Source of the DNA: Clostridiales bacterium UBA8153
GTDB lineage: Bacteria > Bacillota > Sulfobacillia > UBA8153
DNA length: 11,920 nucleotides
NCBI GenBank assembly: GCA_003449495.1
Contig: DMHJ01000062.1
Location: 1 to 11,920, forward strand
Direction: 5' to 3'
The notes beneath the pieces are model-generated. The model ran no database searches. It had not been told where the DNA came from and was given only the letters and a program-made list of their open reading frames with translations. Positions 7,498-11,920 of the stretch are shown here, piece after piece (position 1 is the stretch's first letter; the number at the start of each line of letters is the position of its first letter). Both the position numbers and the translations under genes were made by a program.

Positions 7498-7633
7498 TCT
7501 TCGGGGCAGGGCGAGGAGCTAGCAGCTCCAATTCCCAACCGGCGGTGATGCCCTCTACGGGACGAGCCCGCCATCCCCAGCGGTTGATCCGGTGCGAATC
7601 CGGAGCCGACGGTAGAGTCCGATTGGGAGAAGA
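7498..7633 (+). ncRNA. FMN riboswitch (RFN element)
   Basis: The conserved RFN blocks appear in order: TCTTCGGGGCAGGG (P1 5' strand and entry), AATTCCCAACCGGCGGTGATG, GAGCCCGC, GGTTGATCCGGTGCGAATCCG, GCCGACGGTAGAGTC and GGGAGAAGA. TCTTC (7498-7502) pairs with GAAGA (7629-7633) to close P1. The class binds flavin mononucleotide and turns off riboflavin synthesis or uptake genes when FMN is plentiful. It stands right behind a consensus promoter and 89 bases before the transporter start. Confidence 0.95.
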
Positions 7634-7685
7634 CGGTCATAGCGTGGCCCGGGTCGGCCCATGGCCTGCCCGCCGTTGGCGCTCC

Positions 7686-7720
7686 GCCTCCGCCCGCCCC
7701 AGAACCGGGAGGAGGCTTTT
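7686..7720 (+). promoter_or_regulatory. Expression-platform hairpin covering the ribosome site, with a T run
   Basis: GCCTCC (7686-7691) is complementary to GGAGGC (7711-7716), which is the core of the transporter's GGGAGGAGG ribosome site. TTTT follows at 7717-7720. In the FMN-bound state this hairpin could hide the ribosome site; the T run leaves premature termination possible, though its position next to the ATG at 7723 favours translational control (inference). Confidence 0.55.
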
Positions 7721-7722
7721 CC

Positions 7723-8235
7723 ATGTCACGCCCACCCGTTCGCTGGTTGACGCTCGCCGCCATGTTCACGGTGCTGGTCAACGTCGCCACCATGGCCATC
7801 CACGTTCCCGTCCCGGCAACCCAGGGCATCATCAATCTAGGTGATAGCATGATCTTCCTGACCGGGCTACTGGCCGGCCCCGGTATGGGCGCGGCGGCCG
7901 GGGGAATCGGCTCGGCCCTGGCCAACCTGCAGCTGGGACTCACCCACTGGGCGCCGTGGACCTTGGTCATCAAGGGTCTGGAGGGGTTCATCGTTGGAGC
8001 CCTCGGCCATCGCGCTTTTAGAAGCAGCGGGAAGGTTAGCCCGGCCGTGGTGGTCGCCGTGGCGGTAGCGGGACTCTGGATGATCACCGGATACTTCATC
8101 GCCGGCTCGCTCATGTTCGGTGTCCCGGCCGCCTTGGTGGAACTACCGGGGAACTTCGTCCAGGCCGGAGGGAGCGCCCTCATCGGCATCCCGCTAGCCC
8201 GCATCCTACACCGGGTGAAGCTGCTCTCCCCCTAA
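7723..8235 (+). CDS. ECF transporter S component, riboflavin-type (RibU-like)
   Basis: This 170-residue membrane protein is the substrate-binding subunit of an energy-coupling-factor vitamin importer; it needs a shared EcfA/EcfA'/EcfT module encoded elsewhere. It matches the ECF riboflavin S-component family (PF07155 type): VPVPATQGIINLGDSMIFLT (28-47), the glycine-rich loop GPGMGAAAGGIGSALANL (52-69), WAPWTLVIKGLEGFIVGALG (76-95), and C-terminal helices around 107-138 and 148-162. About five to six hydrophobic helices are visible. ATG 7723 has GGGAGGAGG at 7707-7715. The FMN riboswitch upstream makes riboflavin or a related flavin the likely substrate, better evidence than the family alone, which also includes other vitamin carriers. 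The gene is a single-gene unit between two decayed regions. Confidence 0.88.
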   Translation: MSRPPVRWLTLAAMFTVLVNVATMAIHVPVPATQGIINLGDSMIFLTGLLAGPGMGAAAGGIGSALANLQLGLTHWAPWTLVIKGLEGFIVGALGHRAFRSSGKVSPAVVVAVAVAGLWMITGYFIAGSLMFGVPAALVELPGNFVQAGGSALIGIPLARILHRVKLLSP

Positions 8236-8256
8236 CCCGGCGGTCCCGGCGCCGGG
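8236..8256 (+). terminator. GC hairpin after the transporter, weak terminator candidate
   Basis: CCCGGCG (8236-8242) pairs with CGCCGGG (8250-8256) around a 7-base loop directly after the stop codon. No T run follows, so intrinsic termination is doubtful. Confidence 0.3.
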
Positions 8257-8339
8257 CTAGAGTGGCGGGCCAGCCCAGGCCGCCCGCCTTCTAGCGGCGC
8301 TATTTGCCTCATAGACCATGGGCGGGGGGATGGGCGGTG

Positions 8340-8825
8340 ATGAACCTGCCCGGCTAGTGCTGGTCACCCGGGGCATGCTTTGCGCCGCCTTCACCGGGGA
8401 GCCGGACCGGGGTACCGGCGCGGCCCTAGCGTTGGGGTTGGTGTGGAGGCCATGTGGCTTTGGCTGGGCCTGAGGAGGGTGGGGGACCGCGCTGGCCTGT
8501 TGCAGGTGTTTTCCCGGGCGGTATGGCCGGTGGTACGGGCCCTGTTTCCGGACATCCCTCCCGATGGCCCGGCCCTGGGGGCGCCGGCCATGAACATCGG
8601 GGGGAAGCTCCCGGGCAAGGGGAGCGGGGCGCCCCCTTCGGTCTGAAAGCCAGGGCCGGGCTGTAAGAGTTCAACTGGGATCCCCGCCAAGCCTCCGACG
8701 CCCTATGCAGGTTCATGATGCGCCATGCCTCCGGCCCCACCCTGGTCCCGGCGGCGGTCAGGGGGATAAGGTCCAGTTTGGGGTCGCGGTCTTGCTGGCC
8801 CCGGGCGGGCCGGAGGCGGGGTTGA
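8340..8825 (+). pseudogene. spmA: Decayed spore maturation protein A gene
   Basis: SpmA is a membrane protein needed for dehydration of the spore core. The remnant starts at ATG 8340 (MNL), behind a GGGGGGATGGGCGG stretch. It shifts frame at about 8350 to RLVLVTRGMLCAAFTGEPDR, then at about 8425 to GVEAMWLWLGLRRVGDRAGL, ALFPDIPPDGPALGAPAMNI and GGKLPGKGSGAP. It shifts again near 8637 to PFGLKARAGL, stop TAA 8664-8666, EFNWDPRQASDALCRFMM and ASGPTLVPAAVRGIR, ending at TGA 8823-8825. The family order (CAAFTG, MALWLGL, LFPD-PPDHPA, MNI, G-G-ATPFGLKAM, DPRQASDAM, LVPATV-GIR) is followed from end to end. Roughly a dozen codons appear deleted near 8425. Three frame changes and a stop make it non-functional. 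The broken reading is seen directly; the identity is from family knowledge. Confidence 0.82.
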
Positions 8826-9300
8826 TGTCCGAACTATTGAGCGCCGTCTCCCGCCGGGCCCTGCCCACCCGGTCCGCGGGCATCCCGCTGTTTGGAGCTG
8901 GGCAGCGGATCGACGTGTATGAGACCTGCGTCGAGGGGGCCCGGGAAGGGCGCGCTGGGCCCGGGCGCCTCCTCCCCGGTGTACTGGCCAGCTTCTTCGG
9001 CTTCGCCCGCATCCGGAATCCCGGGGCTTTGGGCGGGGTATGCCGTCTCCTGACTCCGGTGCCGGCAGTCCCAAGGCTACCGCCGGAGCTGCTGGCCATG
9101 TCGCCGGTACCCCCCTTGTCTGCAGGAGCCTCTCTCGGGCCGCGCGCCGAGGTCCTGGGCAGGCCGGTTCCCCGGTGGGCCGGCCGGCCTTCACCATGCC
9201 CGGGGCCCCGATATCACCTTCTACGCTGTGACCCTATAAGTGGGCATACGCCGCATCCGGCCTGCCCTCACCGCCGGCCTGCCGGCAGACCCGGGCCGGT
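8825..9300 (+). pseudogene. spmB: Decayed spore maturation protein B gene
   Basis: SpmB is the partner of SpmA in spore-core dehydration. ATG 8825 overlaps the spmA stop (TGATG), preserving the translational coupling expected of an spmAB operon. The first frame reads MSELLSAVSRRALP, GIPLFGAGQRIDVYETCVEG, AREGRAGPGRLLPGVLASFF, RIRNPGALGGVCRLLTPV and LPPELLAMSPVPPLSAGASL, closely following the family pattern (IPL-G--VKVYE-FVEGAKEG---A-RI-P, FR-SGAL, G-P-EVLP-AL-RPLSGSGAL). Near 9150 it shifts to SPVGRPAFTMPGAP, then near 9210 to PDITFYAVTL, stop TAA 9237-9239, VGIRRIRPALTAGLPADPGR. Two frame changes and one stop disable it. The relic fades after about 9300. Confidence 0.82.
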
Positions 9301-9366
9301 TTTCCGGTGGCCATCTCCTTCCGCGGGCCGGTGTTCCCGGTGTGCTGACCTTGCTCAGGTTCTCGC

Positions 9367-9399
9367 TTGCGGCAGGAGTCAGGTGGGAAGTGCTAGAAT
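9367..9399 (+). promoter_or_regulatory. Possible extended -10 promoter for the DUF6917-like/RidA genes
   Basis: TGCTAGAAT (9391-9399) is an extended -10 element (TGn plus TAGAAT). A TTGCGG at 9367-9372 is a poor -35 with a 21-base gap, so any activity would rest on the extended -10. It lies about 45 bases before the downstream start. Confidence 0.4.
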
Positions 9400-9444
9400 G
9401 TGGAGCATCTGGCAGTGCCCAGCGATGGTGAGGAGGAATGAGGC

Positions 9445-9876
9445 CTGGGCGACCCCTATGCCAGCGGCAGCTTCAAGGTCAACCCCTTCAGCTCCAAGGG
9501 GGAGCTGGTCGCCACCATCGTCGCCGTGCTGCGCGGCCAGCTGGACGGGCGGGGGCTGGAGCTGATCCAGCCGCTTTCCCGGGCCCTGCGGCAAGGCGAG
9601 ATTCACGAGCTGGTGGTCACGACGGAAGGCGAAGCCGGCCCCGGACGCCGGGTGGACAGCGTCGGCTACCTCGCGTTCTTCGAAGTCCAGAGCGGCGGCC
9701 TGGCCGTGACCGGGGATCCCGTCAGCTGGGGCGAGCACTTCTGGACGCTGGTGGGTTTCGATCTCACCCACGCGCCCAACCATCTCAACCTGGTGGTGCG
9801 GGGGCCAAGCCGCCTGTCCGGTGAGGAACTGGGCATGCGGGTCGGGGACAGACTGGTCATCGGTGGGATACCATGA
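9445..9876 (+). CDS. Small conserved protein resembling DUF6917, with unusual start
   Basis: The reading frame encodes about 143 residues: LGDPYASGSFKVNPF, KGELVATIVAVLRGQLDGRG, LELIQPLSRALRQGEIHELV, VTTEGEAGPGRRVDSVGYLA, FFEVQSGGLAVTGD, GFDLTHAPNHLNLVVRG and EELGMRVGDRLVIGG. It is soluble, with no signal or membrane segment, and of beta-rich appearance. I recall this pattern from a Clostridia family labelled DUF6917 whose function is unknown; that name is tentative. An in-frame TGA at 9439-9441 bars any upstream start. The ribosome site AGGAGG (9431-9436) is 8 bases from CTG 9445, so CTG is the best available start. Alternatively, ATG 9438, in another frame and too near the ribosome site, marks an original start displaced by a small indel. 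The stop overlaps the ATGA before ridA, so the two are co-translated. Confidence 0.62.
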   Translation: MGDPYASGSFKVNPFSSKGELVATIVAVLRGQLDGRGLELIQPLSRALRQGEIHELVVTTEGEAGPGRRVDSVGYLAFFEVQSGGLAVTGDPVSWGEHFWTLVGFDLTHAPNHLNLVVRGPSRLSGEELGMRVGDRLVIGGIP

Positions 9877-9890
9877 GAAGGAGTGGGAGT

Positions 9891-10355
9891 ATGGATTACG
9901 AGAGACGGTTAGGGGAACTGGGAATCAGCCTATCCCAGCCGGCCAGGCCGGTAGCCGCTTACGTGCCGGCAGTGGAGGCGGGCGCCTGGGTGTACATATC
10001 CGGGCAGCTCCCCAGCGAGGGCGGCGTGGTCAAGACCACCGGCAAACTCGGCGCCGAGGTAAGCGTGGAGGAGGGCTACCGGGCCGCGCGCCTGTGCGCC
10101 ATCAACGCCCTGGCGGCCTTGAAGTCCGTTACCGGTGACCTGAACCGGGTAGAGCGCATCGTCAAGGTCACGGGCTTTGTCGCCAGCGCTCCCGGTTTTA
10201 CTGCCCAGCCGGCGGTGATCAACGGCTGTTCGGAACTGCTCAAGGCCGTCTTCGGGGAGGCGGGCAGCCATGCCCGCACCTCGGTGGGAGTTGCCGAGCT
10301 ACCCTTAGGGGCAGCGGTGGAAGTCGAGATGATCGTGCAACTGAGGGCTGGCTGA
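9891..10355 (+). CDS. RidA family (YjgF/YER057c/UK114) reactive-intermediate deaminase
   Basis: This 154-residue cytoplasmic protein belongs to the RidA superfamily, members of which hydrolyse reactive enamine/imine intermediates released by PLP enzymes to the matching keto acids; they act as trimers. It is of the longer subgroup starting with YERRLGELGISL and having VYISGQLP (34-41), GKLGAEVSVEEGYRAARLCA (51-70), RIVKVTGFVASAPGF (89-103) and the terminal block ARTSVGVAELPLGAAVEVEM (128-147). Arg129 matches the substrate-carboxylate arginine of RidA. The true start is taken as ATG 9891, with AAGGAG at 9878-9883; an in-frame ATG at 9873 overlaps the previous stop but has no ribosome site. A decayed PLP-type enzyme gene begins about 20 bases after the stop, which suggests the original partner reaction. 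Confidence 0.88.
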   Translation: MDYERRLGELGISLSQPARPVAAYVPAVEAGAWVYISGQLPSEGGVVKTTGKLGAEVSVEEGYRAARLCAINALAALKSVTGDLNRVERIVKVTGFVASAPGFTAQPAVINGCSELLKAVFGEAGSHARTSVGVAELPLGAAVEVEMIVQLRAG

Positions 10356-10373
10356 ACAGAGGGGGCTCCAGCG

Positions 10374-11845
10374 TTAGGCAAGTTCAAGTATAGATTCCAG
10401 CTGTGCAAAGCGCTTCAAACCCGTGTGCCCGGGGTCTATGCCGAGGCGAGGCGGGCGGCGGACGCAATCGGCCTTACCCCCGAGTTGCCCGGCAAGGTCG
10501 GCCTGACCTGAGCCATGTCCGGTGGTCCGGCGCCCAGGGGCGACGCTCTGTTGAAGGTGGTAGAGAAAGGGGTCCGGGAAGTCATCCCCCGGCCCGGCTG
10601 GTCGAGGAGATCCGGGTGATCGTCAAGGATGTGTACGGGGGCTTCTGCGATGTGTGCCCGGTGAACACCTGCGAGGCTGGCCTGCGGGTATCCTACGATG
10701 TGTTGTTCACGCTCCCGTTTACCGGTCGGGGCTCCTCCCATGAGCAACACATGCCCCACCAGGCCGCCTACGGCCTGCCCTTCCCACCCGAATACGCGGG
10801 CTACCAGGCGGACCGGGACGTCACCGCCGGTGAGCCGGGGTTTCACGCCCAGCGCCCGGCCGACCCGGGTGCGATCCTGGCGTGTGGGCCGGGGCCCGCT
10901 ACGAATGCCACTGGATCAAGTACTGGTCCGTACCCATGCTCTGGGGCGTGGACCCGGAAGGGTCCCTGGACAGGATGATGGACCTGCGCCCGGACCACGT
11001 TGCGCTGCTTGCCGGCATCACCTTTCCGGGCTACGCTACGCCGGGTTGCGGGTGTGGCGACCAGGACGAAGAGGGAACCCCCCGGCGAGACAAGTACGTA
11101 AGGCAGCTGGCCGCAGAGCTGAGCATTCCCGGCGTGATAGCTAACGCTTGGAGCCTGTCGTTTGTCGGCGCGGACACTCGCAGAGCCGGCGCCGACGTCA
11201 GGGTGGACAACATGGACAAGGCGACCGGTGCGGCTACCAGCGGCCTCATCACCGCTCATGAGCAAGCCAGGGTGGGCATCCGGTGCGCCCTGGGTAGGCC
11301 CGGCGACTGCTGGGGCACCTTGGCCTCCTACGGCAAGGCTGCCTACGTGACCCGGGATCCGGGCAAGGAAGCCGGGCTAACCCGGGTGCACGTGCTCAAG
11401 ACCCGGCGCGAACACCCGCGCCCTTCGCCGCTCCCATCGACCAGCTCTACGACCTGGTCCGCGCAGAGTTCCGGGCCTGGCCGCGCAGGTTGCTGGAGAA
11501 GCTGGTGCTCTCCAGGTCCTACAACGGCGCCGGCGTGGAGATCAGCTACGAGCGCAGCGGGGACGACGAGGCGCTGGGCTTGCCATTTTCACCATCGCCT
11601 CAGCTGGCGAAGCCTACGCCGGCGAGGTCAGCTCCGGGGCCTCCCGGGTGGACACCTTACTGGCCACCGCCGAGGCTTTCCGCTTCTTCGGCCGGCCGGC
11701 CATCTCCCCCAGCGTTCGGGCCGAGGAGCGGGCCGGCCAGCCGGCGGCTGGCATCAGCCAAGTCCTGCAGTCAGTGCTCTCCCGCGGGTCGCTGGTATCC
11801 TCCCGCGATGACGGCAGCCTAGGTAGCCCGCAAGCCGGGGCCTAG
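10374..11845 (+). pseudogene. Decayed PLP-dependent fold-type-I (aminotransferase-like) enzyme gene
   Basis: Coding text continues across frames. About 10374-10594 reads LGKFKYRFQLCKALQTRVPG, VYAEARRAADAIGLTPELPG, KVGLT, stop TGA 10509-10511 (one base from Trp TGG), AMSGGPAPRGDALLKVVEKG. From 10595 a second frame reads RLVEEIRVIVKDVYGGFCDV, CPVNTCEAGLRVSYDVLFTL. From about 10894 a third reads ARYECHWIKYWSVPMLWGVD, HVALLAGITFPGYATPG, IPGVIANAWSLSFVGADTRR, NMDKATGAATSGLITAHEQA and WGTLASYGKAAYVTRDPGKE. From about 11413 it continues with FAAPIDQLYDLVRAEFRA and EKLVLSRSYNGAGVEISYER, then shifts near 11585 to 11845. The order small-residue-rich NTCEAG, [D]NAWS-, then S/N-MDKATGA is that of fold-type-I PLP enzymes: PLP-binding Asp, then Schiff-base Lys (codon 11218-11220). 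The Asp position is GCT, Ala, at 11140-11142. I cannot name the reaction. It may run past the window. Confidence 0.62.
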
Positions 11846-11920
11846 CCCGGGCGCTACGGGGTGGACTAGCCCAGGAGGGACTGACCGCGGCCCTTACCGG
11901 CCTCGGCTACCACGGCGAGG

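Noticed and set aside
8703..9197. A 164-residue minus-strand frame opposite spmB
   Set aside because: It is Arg/Pro/Gly-rich without motifs; the plus strand explains the region as spmB across frames.
10509..10511. TGA in the PLP-enzyme relic as a selenocysteine codon
   Set aside because: Trp (TGG) fits the context better, no SECIS-like hairpin is evident to me, and several frameshifts downstream show that the gene is dead anyway.
1..11920. CRISPR arrays, tRNA or rRNA genes
   Set aside because: No regularly spaced repeats, cloverleaf-like sequences or rRNA motifs were seen on either strand.

Overview
The window looks like chromosomal DNA of a GC-rich, probably thermophilic member of the Bacillota (Clostridia, Moorella/Desulfotomaculum type). 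The reasons are strong AGGAGG ribosome sites, frequent GTG starts, a site-2 protease-trpS-scpA-scpB gene order, a lipoprotein-free NamZ hydrolase carrying copper-amine-oxidase-like repeats, an ECF vitamin transporter behind an FMN riboswitch, and recognisable remains of the sporulation genes spmA and spmB. The lineage is inferred from these families; no search was run.

Layout. 1-1917: a secreted NamZ-type cell-wall hydrolase with a good terminator. 1918-2204: non-coding, ending in a TATAAT promoter. 2205-5188: a compact housekeeping operon of site-2 protease, trpS, scpA and scpB, the last two overlapping by 4 bases. 5189-7438: a decayed stretch holding a probable DUF2953 relic just after scpB, a broken minus-strand gene with a perfect Shine-Dalgarno but no valid start, and a transposase C-terminal relic with two in-frame stops. 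7439-8256: an intact riboflavin-uptake unit made of a consensus sigma-A promoter, an FMN (RFN) riboswitch, a ribosome-site hairpin and the ECF S component. 8340-9300: spmA and spmB, both recognisable across several frames and both broken. 9394-10355: two intact genes, a small DUF6917-like protein whose start is unusual (CTG or a frameshift) and a RidA-family deaminase. 10374-11845 and probably beyond: a PLP-dependent fold-type-I enzyme broken by one stop and about four frameshifts.

How it fits together. In many spore-forming Clostridia the order scpA-scpB-DUF2953-ytfJ-dac-spmA-spmB is common. Here the chromosome-segregation half is intact while the sporulation half survives only as relics, interrupted by the riboflavin unit and mobile-element debris. 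I read this as a formerly spore-forming lineage that has lost, or is losing, sporulation. The DUF6917-like/RidA/PLP-enzyme cluster appears to have been one operon in which RidA cleared reactive enamine or imine by-products of the PLP enzyme; only the PLP enzyme has decayed. Intact genes keep a single frame and clear ribosome sites, so general sequencing error is a poor explanation for the broken ones, though it should be checked.
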